Shown piece after piece: positions 1 to 7,734 of a DNA stretch of 64,000 nt; the first letter of the stretch is position 1; each line of letters starts with the position of its first letter. Both the position numbers and the translations under genes were made by a program. The stretch comes from Clostridia bacterium. Lineage in GTDB: Bacteria; Bacillota; Clostridia; Peptostreptococcales; Anaerovoracaceae. Below the pieces are notes generated by a model. That model was not told the origin of the DNA. It was given only the letters and a program-made list of their open reading frames with translations, and searched no databases. The stretch spans positions 62,001-126,000 of the forward strand of contig CABJAP010000010.1 in NCBI GenBank assembly GCA_902363595.1, written 5' to 3'.

Positions 1-9
1 GTCAAGGCT

Positions 10-3000
10 ATGATGAAACAGTGCACCATTCTTTCCATTGAAGATGAAATTTATAAAAGCTTGCGCAGCGGCGCGCTGCCTGCGGCCCGGAAGGAACAAC
101 GGGCGCTGAGGGACACTTACCCGCTGACCCAGGCCCAGATGGGCGTCTATTACGACGCGGTCCGCCGCCCTGAGGATACCGGCTACAATATCCCCGCAGT
201 TTTCCGTTTTCCGGGGGAGCTGACGGCGGAAACGCTGGCGGATGCGGCGCGGACGGTGGTCAAAGCCCATCCGTACCTGTCCGCCCGGCTCTGCTCCCGG
301 GATGGCGCTTTGGTGCAGGTTCCTTTTGAGGAAGAGCCGGTCATTGAGGTTCACTCCATGTCCGAGGATGCCTTTGGGGATTATCGGGACCGGTTTGTAA
401 AACCGTTTGAACTGGAAAATAGCAGGCTCTATCGGCTGGCGGCGGTGGAAACGGAGGCGGGCCTTTATCTGCTGGCGGATTTTCACCACATCATCTTTGA
501 CGGCGGCTCTTTGGATGTGTTCCTCCGCCAGGTGGCGGCGGCCTGTGAGGGCGCAGAGGCGGAAAAGGAGGACTACAGCTACTTCGATTATGCGGCGGAT
601 CGTCAGGCGGCAGAGGACAGTGACGCCTACCGCCAGGCGGGCGAGTTTTTCGCGGATCTGCTTAAAAACTGTGAAGGAGCCAGTCAGTTGACGCCGGATC
701 TGGCGGGAGAGGAAACCGCCGGCAGAAAAGCGGAGCAAGCCGTCTTTGTGGACGGTGAAAAGCTGGATGCTTTTTGCAGAGCAGGAGGCGTTACTCCCGC
801 CCACCTGTTCCTGGCCGGTGTCTTTTACACCCTGGCCCGTTTCCTCCATACGGAGGAGGTTTATCTTTCCACCATCAGCAGCGGACGGTCGGATTTGAAG
901 GTCCGGCAGTCTCTGGGAATGTTTGTAAACACCCTTCCTTTGGCGGCAAGCCTGGGGCAAGGCAAGACGGCGATAGACTTTATCAGAGAATCGGCGGATT
1001 TAATGATGGACGCGGTGTCCCATGAAGGCTATCCTTTCTCCAAGATCGCCCAGGACTATGATTTCGCGCCCCAGATCATGTACGCCTGCCAGTTGGGCGT
1101 GCTGGAAAAGGTGGAGCTGCTGGGCAGTCAGGTAGAGATGGAAAGCTTGGAGAGCGACACGCCCAAGTTTAAGATTTCCATCCATATTGAAGAGCGGGAA
1201 GGCCGTCCGGCTGTCTGCGTTCAGTACAATGACGCTCTTTACAGTGGGGAGCTGGCGGCACTTCTTGCCGGGAGCATCGCCCTTTGCGTGGAGCGGATGA
1301 TGGCCGGGCCGGAATGCCCGCTGCGGAGCATCAGCCTTGTTACGGAGCCGCAGAGGAAGGTTCTGGAAGGCTTTTGCCGCAGGGCCGCCGCGGAGCCGGA
1401 GGAGGAGATTTTCCACAAGGCCTTTGAAAAACAGGCGGCCCTCCATAAAAACAAGACGGCGCTCATCGCATCGGAAGGCTCCTATACCTATGGGGAGCTG
1501 GATGAAAGGATGAACCGGGTAGCGGGAGCGCTTGCCGCGCGCGGCTTTGGGCCGGGCCAGTCGGCCGCAGTCCTGCTGCCTCGGACCGGGGCGCTGATTA
1601 TAGCCATGTACGGCGTTATGAAGGCCGGCGGCGCTTATATCCCTTGCGATCCGGACTATCCGGCGGAGCGAATTCGTCAAATTACAGAGGACAGTTCGGC
1701 CTCTCTGGTGATCACCACGGCAGACCGCCTGGAGGATTATGAACAGGCGGTGGACATGGAAGAGCTGCTGGCCTATGAAGGCGCGCCTGCGCCTTTGGCA
1801 GCGGTGACGGGGCACGATCTGGCTTACATGATCTATACCTCCGGCTCCACCGGAAAACCAAAGGGCGTTATGCTGGAGCACCGGGGCATTGTCAATTATA
1901 CGCGCAATCATGAGGCCAACCCTCACGTGCGCGCCTGCGCAGAGGAAGGACATGTGATGGTTTCCGTAACTACCGTTTCCTTTGATATGTCTCTGAAGGA
2001 AACGGCGGTGGCTCTCTTGAACGGGCTGACGCTGGTGCTGGCCGACGAGGACTGCGCCAATCACCCCCTCAAACTTGCGGAGCTGATGGAAAAAACGGGA
2101 GGCGATATCTTCAACGCCACCCCGTCCCGTATGCTCCAGTATATGGAGTCGGCGGAATTCTGCCGGGCCCTGGCCGGGTGCAAGGTAGTCATGTCCGGCG
2201 GCGAGCAGTACAGCTTAAAATTGCTGGAAAAACTGAAAAAGGTCACCAAGGCCAGAATCTTCAATACCTACGGGCCGACGGAAATTACCGTTTCCAGCAA
2301 CGCCAAAGAGCTGACTTTTGCGGATCGCATCACCATCGGGCCGCCGCTTTTGAATTATACGGAGTTTATCGCGGACAGCGATGGAAATCCGCTGCCTCCT
2401 GGCGTGACGGGAGAGCTGTATATCGGCGGCATGGGCGTTGCCCGGGGCTACCACAATCTGCCGGAAATGACCGAGGAGCGGTTTATCACCGCTTTCGGCC
2501 AGCGGGTTTACAAGTCAGGGGACTATGCCCGCTGGACGCCGGAGGGCGACGTGGTGATTCTGGGCCGGACCGACAACCAGATCAAGCTGCGGGGCCTGCG
2601 CATTGAGCTGGAGGAGATCGAGTCCTGTATCGGCGGGTATCCGGGTGTGAAAAACGCGGTGACGGTGATCCGGGAAATCAACGGAACCGAGCATTTGTGC
2701 GCTTACTTTACGGCGGAAAAAGCGGTGGAGGTTTCCCAGCTGAAAGCGTTCCTCCAGGAAAAGCTGACCAAATACATGGTGCCTACCGGTTATTGCCAGC
2801 TTGAAACGCTGCCTATGACCCCCAACGGGAAAATTGACCGCAAGGCGCTGCCGGAGCCGAAGCTGGCGGAGGCCGGTGAATATACGGCTCCTATGGGCGA
2901 GGGGGAACGGGTCTTCTGCCAGATCTTCGCCGATGTGCTGAAGCTCGATAAGGTGGGGGCCAACGACGATTTCTTCGATTTGGGCGGCACCTCCCTGCGG

Positions 3001-4329
3001 GTTACCAGCGTCATTATCGCGGCTACGGAGGCGGGCTTTGACATTACCTACGGCGATGTGTTCAGCCATACGACCCCGCGCAGGCTGGCGGCCATGTTCC
3101 GCACGGATGCGGGCGACTCGGCATCTGAGCTGGAGGACTTGTCCGATTATGATTATACGAATGTCGGCCGGGTGCTGGCGGAAAATAGCCTTGACTCCTT
3201 TGTTTGCGGCCAGCGGCTCCCGCTGGGCAACGTGCTTTTAACCGGCGCTACCGGCTTTCTGGGAATCCACATTTTGCGGGAATTCCTGGAGTCGGAGTCC
3301 GGGCGCGTTTATTGCATCCTGCGCAAGGGCAATTACGATTCTTTGGAAAAGCGTCTCAGCACCATGCTCTTTTACTATTTTGAGACGACCTATGAGGAAT
3401 TGTTCGGGGACCGAATCCTTCTGGTGGAGGGCAATGTTACGGATCCTGGCGTCTTTCAGCGCCTGGAAGGTGAGGATATCCAGACGGTGATCAACTGCGC
3501 CGCCAATGTGAAACACTTCTCCAAGGGAACGGATATTGAGGACGTCAATGTGGGCGGGGTGCTGAACGCCATTGACTACTGCAAGAGAACCGGCAGCCGC
3601 ATCGTCCATATTTCCACCACCAGCGTTTCCGGTTTCAGCGTGGGCGATGTGCCGCCTTCCAATACGGTGATGAGTGAGCAGATGCTCTACTTCGGCCAGG
3701 CTCTGGATACCAAATACGGCCACAGCAAGTTCCTGGCCGAGCGGGCTGTCCTGGAGGCGGCGGCCGCCGGTCTCAGCGCGAAAATCATGCGGGTGGGCAA
3801 TCTGTCGGCCCGGGATACGGACGGCGAATTCCAGATGAATTTTGCCACCAACAGCTTTGTGGGCCGTCTCAAGTCCTATGAGCTGATCGGCAAGTTCCCT
3901 TATTCCATGATGGATATGACGGCCGAAATGGCGCCTATCGACAGCACGGCCAGGGCGATCCTGACCCTGGCAAAGACGCCGAAAGCGTGCTGCCTGTTCC
4001 ACCCGTACAACAACCACAGTATCTATCTTGGGGATATCATCTGCGCCATGAAGAGCTGCGGCGTGGAGATCGAGCTGGCCGAAGAGGCGGACTATCTGGC
4101 GGCTTTGGAGACGGCCCAGAAAGACCCGGACAAGGCGGCGGTGCTGTCCAGCATGATCGCTTACGAGAATATGGGCCACGGGAAGAAGACGGTTTCCATT
4201 GCCAGGACCAACGATTATACCATGCAGGTGCTCTATCGCATGGGCTATCAGTGGCCGACCACTTCCAAGGAATATGTGGGCCGGTTTGTGGAGGCCATGG
4301 AAGGGCTGGGATTTTTTGCGGGAGCGTAA
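10..4329 (+). CDS. Single-module NRPS with terminal reductase (C-A-PCP-R)
   Basis: A 1439-residue one-module nonribosomal peptide synthetase. The condensation domain (about 35-440) has an intact HHxxxDG motif (H159-G165). The adenylation domain (about 460-950) shows the TSGSTG loop (611-615), NTYGPTE, YKSGDYARW and NGKIDRKALP. The carrier domain carries the pantetheine serine at S995 in GGTSL. The C-terminal NAD(P)H thioester reductase has a GATGFLG Rossmann loop near 1079 and YxxxK (Y1236, K1240). Such a protein joins an acyl or peptidyl donor to one amino acid and releases it reductively as an aldehyde or alcohol. Aligned from memory to GrsA, the pocket reads roughly D-M-K-N-V-S-T-V; I assign no substrate. 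ATGATG lies at 10 and 13; the upstream region is outside the window, so partner modules cannot be excluded. G+C is visibly higher than in the following genes, which may mean transfer. Confidence 0.92.
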   Translation: MMKQCTILSIEDEIYKSLRSGALPAARKEQRALRDTYPLTQAQMGVYYDAVRRPEDTGYNIPAVFRFPGELTAETLADAARTVVKAHPYLSARLCSRDGALVQVPFEEEPVIEVHSMSEDAFGDYRDRFVKPFELENSRLYRLAAVETEAGLYLLADFHHIIFDGGSLDVFLRQVAAACEGAEAEKEDYSYFDYAADRQAAEDSDAYRQAGEFFADLLKNCEGASQLTPDLAGEETAGRKAEQAVFVDGEKLDAFCRAGGVTPAHLFLAGVFYTLARFLHTEEVYLSTISSGRSDLKVRQSLGMFVNTLPLAASLGQGKTAIDFIRESADLMMDAVSHEGYPFSKIAQDYDFAPQIMYACQLGVLEKVELLGSQVEMESLESDTPKFKISIHIEEREGRPAVCVQYNDALYSGELAALLAGSIALCVERMMAGPECPLRSISLVTEPQRKVLEGFCRRAAAEPEEEIFHKAFEKQAALHKNKTALIASEGSYTYGELDERMNRVAGALAARGFGPGQSAAVLLPRTGALIIAMYGVMKAGGAYIPCDPDYPAERIRQITEDSSASLVITTADRLEDYEQAVDMEELLAYEGAPAPLAAVTGHDLAYMIYTSGSTGKPKGVMLEHRGIVNYTRNHEANPHVRACAEEGHVMVSVTTVSFDMSLKETAVALLNGLTLVLADEDCANHPLKLAELMEKTGGDIFNATPSRMLQYMESAEFCRALAGCKVVMSGGEQYSLKLLEKLKKVTKARIFNTYGPTEITVSSNAKELTFADRITIGPPLLNYTEFIADSDGNPLPPGVTGELYIGGMGVARGYHNLPEMTEERFITAFGQRVYKSGDYARWTPEGDVVILGRTDNQIKLRGLRIELEEIESCIGGYPGVKNAVTVIREINGTEHLCAYFTAEKAVEVSQLKAFLQEKLTKYMVPTGYCQLETLPMTPNGKIDRKALPEPKLAEAGEYTAPMGEGERVFCQIFADVLKLDKVGANDDFFDLGGTSLRVTSVIIAATEAGFDITYGDVFSHTTPRRLAAMFRTDAGDSASELEDLSDYDYTNVGRVLAENSLDSFVCGQRLPLGNVLLTGATGFLGIHILREFLESESGRVYCILRKGNYDSLEKRLSTMLFYYFETTYEELFGDRILLVEGNVTDPGVFQRLEGEDIQTVINCAANVKHFSKGTDIEDVNVGGVLNAIDYCKRTGSRIVHISTTSVSGFSVGDVPPSNTVMSEQMLYFGQALDTKYGHSKFLAERAVLEAAAAGLSAKIMRVGNLSARDTDGEFQMNFATNSFVGRLKSYELIGKFPYSMMDMTAEMAPIDSTARAILTLAKTPKACCLFHPYNNHSIYLGDIICAMKSCGVEIELAEEADYLAALETAQKDPDKAAVLSSMIAYENMGHGKKTVSIARTNDYTMQVLYRMGYQWPTTSKEYVGRFVEAMEGLGFFAGA

Positions 4330-4390
4330 GGATGATGGTGGCCCGCTTTCTATCAAAGTGAAGGCCACCAAATTCTACAAGGAGGTTTTT

Positions 4391-5428
4391 ATGAAAACAT
4401 TTAAGCGATGCTATTGTGCCCTGTGCATCCTTCTGATTGCGGCAGTTTTCTCCGCATGTGAGGGCCCAACGGACAGCGTAAGCGTCCCGGTGGCCGGCGA
4501 TGATATTACGGCATCGGACTATAGCCAAAACGATAATTGGATGATGCTCCCAAAAGAGAGTGACAAGCCGGTGGATGTATTTTACCTTTATCCTACGGCC
4601 TGGGGCATGGAGGATGAAGAGGATAACCCGATCTGCACCATCGACTATGAACCCATGAGAAAACGGGCACAGGCCATTGCGGCCGGACAGGCGACCGCAT
4701 TCGAAACTGTGGGAAACATTTACGCACCGTATTATCGCCAGATCGATGCGGCTTATTTGCTCTCCAAGCCGATCAGCGAGCAGCCCCAATATACGGATGG
4801 GGTCCCGGGAACAGATGCATTGGCGGCTTTTGACTATTATATGAAGCATTATAACAAGGGAAGGCCTTTTATTCTTGCAGGCCATTCCCAGGGCTCCGTA
4901 ATGACAAAACTCATTCTGTTCCAATACTTAAAAGAACACCCCCAGGCTGCCCGGAGGATGGTCGCTGCCTATGTAATCGGATATTCTGTGACAGAGGAGG
5001 AGCTAAAGGAAAATCCCCATGTAAAATTTGCGGAAAGCGCAAACGATACCGGAGTCATCGTTTCTTACAACACAGAGGCGCCGAAGGTAGATGGTAAAAA
5101 TAACACGGTGCTGGATGGCTCGGTTGCCATCAATCCGATCAGCTGGACCCGCAGCGGCAGGACTGCACCCAAAGAGGATAATCTGGGCGCCTATATGCCC
5201 CAGGAAGACGGCAGCTATAAAAAAGTGGCGGCCCTTGCAGATGCTGCGGTGGATTTGGACCGGGGGACCGTAATTTGTACTACGGTTGATCCGAAAGAGT
5301 ATGCAAATCCCAACAAAGCGTTCTTTCCCCTTGGGGTTTATCATAGCAAAGACTATGCTTTTTATTACTACAATTTAAGGGAGAATGCAGAAAATCGCGC
5401 GGCAAAGTTTTTAGCGGGTGCAAATTAG
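4391..5428 (+). CDS. DUF3089-family lipoprotein (alpha/beta-hydrolase-like)
   Basis: A 345-residue secreted lipoprotein: a basic N-terminus, a hydrophobic stretch and a lipobox ending in Cys (IAAVFSAC). After a short linker comes a DUF3089-like core with VDVFYLYPTAW near the start and the nucleophile elbow GHSQGS (S166), so an esterase or hydrolase role at the outer membrane face is likely but the substrate is unknown. AAGGAGG 6-7 bases before the ATG at 4391 fixes this start; an open frame extends upstream but overlaps the NRPS end and has no such site. It lies 61 bases after the NRPS on the same strand. It could be co-transcribed with it, for example acting on the NRPS product, but nothing in the sequence proves this. 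Confidence 0.85.
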   Translation: MKTFKRCYCALCILLIAAVFSACEGPTDSVSVPVAGDDITASDYSQNDNWMMLPKESDKPVDVFYLYPTAWGMEDEEDNPICTIDYEPMRKRAQAIAAGQATAFETVGNIYAPYYRQIDAAYLLSKPISEQPQYTDGVPGTDALAAFDYYMKHYNKGRPFILAGHSQGSVMTKLILFQYLKEHPQAARRMVAAYVIGYSVTEEELKENPHVKFAESANDTGVIVSYNTEAPKVDGKNNTVLDGSVAINPISWTRSGRTAPKEDNLGAYMPQEDGSYKKVAALADAAVDLDRGTVICTTVDPKEYANPNKAFFPLGVYHSKDYAFYYYNLRENAENRAAKFLAGAN

Positions 5429-5525
5429 AGCAAGAAGGGCAAACGCAGAGTTTGCAAGAGATTTGCCGCTAGTGCGATCGAAGATACGTTATCTGCAATT
5501 TTTTCAGTTTATGAGGAGGTCTATT

Positions 5526-6032
5526 TTGAAAGTTATAACAATTATTTTAGGAGTATTAACCACACTGCTGGGTATCTTTTGCGTTTTTCGTCCGGGGGTT
5601 GCAGCTTTGAGCCTGGCCTGGCTGCTGGGGATTATCCTGATCCTGGCGGGGTTCAACATCGTAACAAATTATTTCGGGAAAAAAATCGGCTCCGGCTGGG
5701 ATGCGTTCTTTGGAATTCTTTCCATCGTAGGCGGGATTATCTTGATTTGTAATTATTATGGGCGCTTTTTTGCGGACACGATCATTATTTATTTCATCAT
5801 GGCTTTTGTCCTGGTTTCCGGTATTACCCGTGCGGCTGGCGCCTGGAAGCTGAAGAAGAGCGGCGAGTCCTGGGTGCTGGGCATGGTCTTTGGCGTTATC
5901 TCCATTCTTGTGGCGGTGGCTGCTATGTTCCATCCGCTGATGGGCGTGGCGCTGGTTGGCTATATGGTGGCCTTTACCATCGTGATGCAGGGCATCAATA
6001 CCCTTAGCCTTGGCATGTCGCTGAAAAAATAA
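5526..6032 (+). CDS. HdeD-like (DUF308) membrane protein
   Basis: A 168-residue integral membrane protein with about six hydrophobic helices and short loops, resembling the HdeD/DUF308 acid-resistance and membrane-stress family. I chose the TTG start at 5526 because GAGGAGG lies at 5513-5519 with 6-7 bases spacing, while the first ATG of the open frame (5418) overlaps the preceding gene and has no ribosome binding site. It follows the DUF3089 gene on the same strand by about 100 bases. Function in this organism is unknown; the family is usually described as stress-associated, which is family knowledge and not read from this sequence. Confidence 0.8.
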   Translation: MKVITIILGVLTTLLGIFCVFRPGVAALSLAWLLGIILILAGFNIVTNYFGKKIGSGWDAFFGILSIVGGIILICNYYGRFFADTIIIYFIMAFVLVSGITRAAGAWKLKKSGESWVLGMVFGVISILVAVAAMFHPLMGVALVGYMVAFTIVMQGINTLSLGMSLKK

Positions 6033-6056
6033 GAGAAAACGGATCTGAAAATCCCC

Positions 6057-6085
6057 TTGAATTTCATTTCTTGTTTTTGTATAAT
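6057..6085 (+). promoter_or_regulatory. Promoter of antisense RNA
   Basis: TTGAAT (6057-6062), a 17-base spacer and a perfect TATAAT (6080-6085). Transcription would start near 6092 and run toward the 3' end of the small toxin gene on the other strand. Confidence 0.7.
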
Positions 6086-6091
6086 AAAAGC

Positions 6092-6180
6092 AAGAAAGGC
6101 GGAACCGCTGAAAACGGTTAGCCTTGAATACAGTTAAAAGTAACCGTAATCCTGGGCTGCGAGAACGGTTACTTTTTTAT
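6092..6180 (+). ncRNA. Putative RatA-like antitoxin RNA
   Basis: A short transcript predicted from the promoter at 6057-6085 to the hairpin at 6136-6178. It has no open frame. Near its 5' end it can fold a small hairpin (GGCGGAACCGC). It converges on the toxin gene and overlaps its last codons and 3' untranslated region, the arrangement known for txpA/ratA type I systems. Expression is inferred only from promoter and terminator. Confidence 0.6.
6136..6178. terminator. Shared bidirectional terminator of toxin and antisense RNA
   Basis: A perfect 12-bp inverted repeat, AAAAGTAACCGT (6136-6147) and ACGGTTACTTTT (6165-6176), followed by T residues on the + strand. The right arm covers the stop codon and last codons of the toxin gene. 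Confidence 0.75.
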
Positions 6181-6252
6181 GTACTCGATCAGAATACCTA
6201 CCACGATACCCACAAAAATGAGCATAAGTGACAAGATTTCAAAATCCGACAT
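6169..6252 (-). CDS. TxpA/BsrG-like small membrane toxin (type I)
   Basis: A 27-residue peptide starting MSDFEILSLMLIFVG and ending IEYIKK. The acidic residue near the N-terminus, the EILSLML motif, a single membrane helix and a lysine tail match the putative holin-like toxin family (TxpA, BsrG, YonT). GGGAGGG lies 8 bases before the ATG at 6252. Such peptides insert in the membrane and are repressed by an antisense RNA that pairs at the 3' end of the mRNA; a convergent candidate is present at 6092-6180. The gene is too short for routine gene calling. A long leader of about 105 nt precedes the start, as is usual for these toxins. Genomic or prophage origin cannot be told. Confidence 0.75.
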   Translation of the reverse strand: MSDFEILSLMLIFVGIVVGILIEYIKK

Positions 6253-6363
6253 AAAGGTTGCCCTCCCTTCCAAGAGTTCCACAGAGTGGACGTTCATGTA
6301 GTTCGGGTAACTTTCCTTCTTTTGAAGGTTAACCGCTTTCGCCGCCTTTGCTTGCTTTTGTCT

Positions 6364-6392
6364 ATTATATCCAGATTTAGCTATAATTTTAA
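6364..6392 (-). promoter_or_regulatory. Promoter of toxin mRNA
   Basis: On the minus strand TTAAAA (6392-6387), 17 bases, then TATAAT (6369-6364). The sequence just downstream is nearly the same as that downstream of the antisense promoter; see findings. Confidence 0.6.
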
Positions 6393-6521
6393 TATTTTTA
6401 CAGCAATATTTTTGCAAAATATCTTGTTGTCTTTATTGATTATTGTGGATGCGCTCAATGGATACCATCCTTCCTGGAGGCTCCGTCTGTCCTCGAACTT
6501 ATCCCGATTTCTCTGTTTCCA

Positions 6522-6550
6522 TTGACAATACAAATCTTTTTCGGCATTAT
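6522..6550 (+). promoter_or_regulatory. Likely promoter of the 6609 gene
   Basis: A perfect TTGACA (6522-6527), 17-base spacer and a weak -10, CATTAT (6545-6550). The start codon lies about 50 bases further on. Confidence 0.45.
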
Positions 6551-6608
6551 ATATGAAAAAGATGTTAGTTTGTATTTTTTGTGGTGAAGCAGGAAAGGAA
6601 TTGGGGCA

Positions 6609-7586
6609 ATGAAAGTACAGGAATTAAGGCAGCTGTTGATTTCTGCGGACAGAAATTTACTGGAGAAAGCATTTGTAGAAAGCTACAAGCAATTTTCCAA
6701 GGGGCAGAAGGAGGATGTCGATTCTCTGATACGCGATGTATTGGAAGGCAAGGATGTGAAGAAAACAGCGAAAAATACAATTATCAGTTTTCAAGACTTA
6801 GAACAGCAGATCACCTTGTTTATCGAAAATGCTCGCGCGCAGAATTATCTCGCTCCCAACCGAATCATTCCCAAACACCAGCGGCCCAAATGGCGTTTTT
6901 TAGTAAAACAATACATCAAAGAGCTGGAAAAAATCCCGACAGAAAGCGAGCATTATTTCAAATCAGTAAGCTTATTAACGGATCTGTATTCCCTAATATG
7001 TGAAGCCTGTAATTACTATTTATTTTCAACGGACGACCCTTTTCGTTCCATCGGATGGGCTCAGCCGGATTTCTTTCAATTAGTGGTAAAACGGACTTTT
7101 GCCGCAGGATATTCAAAAGAAACCATCTCCGCATTGCTTTTATCCGCTGCTACTGGAGGATTAAGCAGGGAGTCGCTGCACCTGAATCAGGAGCTGGTGC
7201 TCCTGCAGGAATTAAAGACAAGCGATGTGAAATATATGGCCATGGAAGAGGCAATGAAACTGGTGGCTGAAAAAAGTGCCAAGCTGGACCATCTTGGAAA
7301 ATACGATAATCAAAGATATGATCTGGAAGATAGCGTAAATGAGCTCTGCGCAATGGTCTTGCTCATCGCAATTGCTTTGGCGGAACCGGAAGACGGGATC
7401 AAATACTATTTTAAAAACTGCCGAGAACAGGATAAGGAAATTACCCTCTACCGCGCTCTTGACTTGGTGGATTGCATGGGCGAAGATAAATTATGGCTAT
7501 CTCTTTACGAATACGGCCTCAAGAAAAAAATAAAGCCGCGGGAGTACCTGGCCAGAGAGTACCAGGAACGGAAAAGTAAGAAGTAA
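6609..7586 (+). CDS. Unrecognised 325-residue protein
   Basis: I do not recognise this protein. It has 325 residues, no signal peptide and no membrane helix, is rich in Lys, Glu and Leu, and appears mostly alpha-helical. The first 60 residues are strongly charged; the middle part carries a tract ETISALLLSAATGG. The frame is long and its composition looks like real protein, with AGGAAAGG about 10 bases before the ATG. It stands alone, with a promoter upstream and a terminator downstream at 7657-7697. A cytosolic role is likely; nothing more can be said. Confidence 0.7.
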   Translation: MKVQELRQLLISADRNLLEKAFVESYKQFSKGQKEDVDSLIRDVLEGKDVKKTAKNTIISFQDLEQQITLFIENARAQNYLAPNRIIPKHQRPKWRFLVKQYIKELEKIPTESEHYFKSVSLLTDLYSLICEACNYYLFSTDDPFRSIGWAQPDFFQLVVKRTFAAGYSKETISALLLSAATGGLSRESLHLNQELVLLQELKTSDVKYMAMEEAMKLVAEKSAKLDHLGKYDNQRYDLEDSVNELCAMVLLIAIALAEPEDGIKYYFKNCREQDKEITLYRALDLVDCMGEDKLWLSLYEYGLKKKIKPREYLAREYQERKSKK

Positions 7587-7656
7587 GAGGAATTGCGAAG
7601 AAATTTGCGGTGACAAGGTGCCAGACGAAGCTTTATGTTCCCTCACTGATGCAAAA

Positions 7657-7697
7657 CCCCTTTCCCGGATTTGAATTATTATTTCCAGGAAAGGGGC
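7657..7697. terminator. Bidirectional terminator between convergent genes
   Basis: CCCCTTTCC-c-GG (7657-7668) pairs with CC-a-GGAAAGGGG (7685-7696), with T runs on both sides. It serves the 6609 gene and the peptidase gene ending at 7735. Confidence 0.8.
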
Positions 7698-7734
7698 TTT
7701 TATTTTCAGGCGCAGGACTATTTACACAGCTGTC

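Noticed and set aside
1000..2064. Long minus-strand open frame inside the NRPS gene
   Set aside because: Shadow of a G+C-rich coding strand; Arg/His-rich composition, no ribosome binding site, real gene motifs on the other strand.
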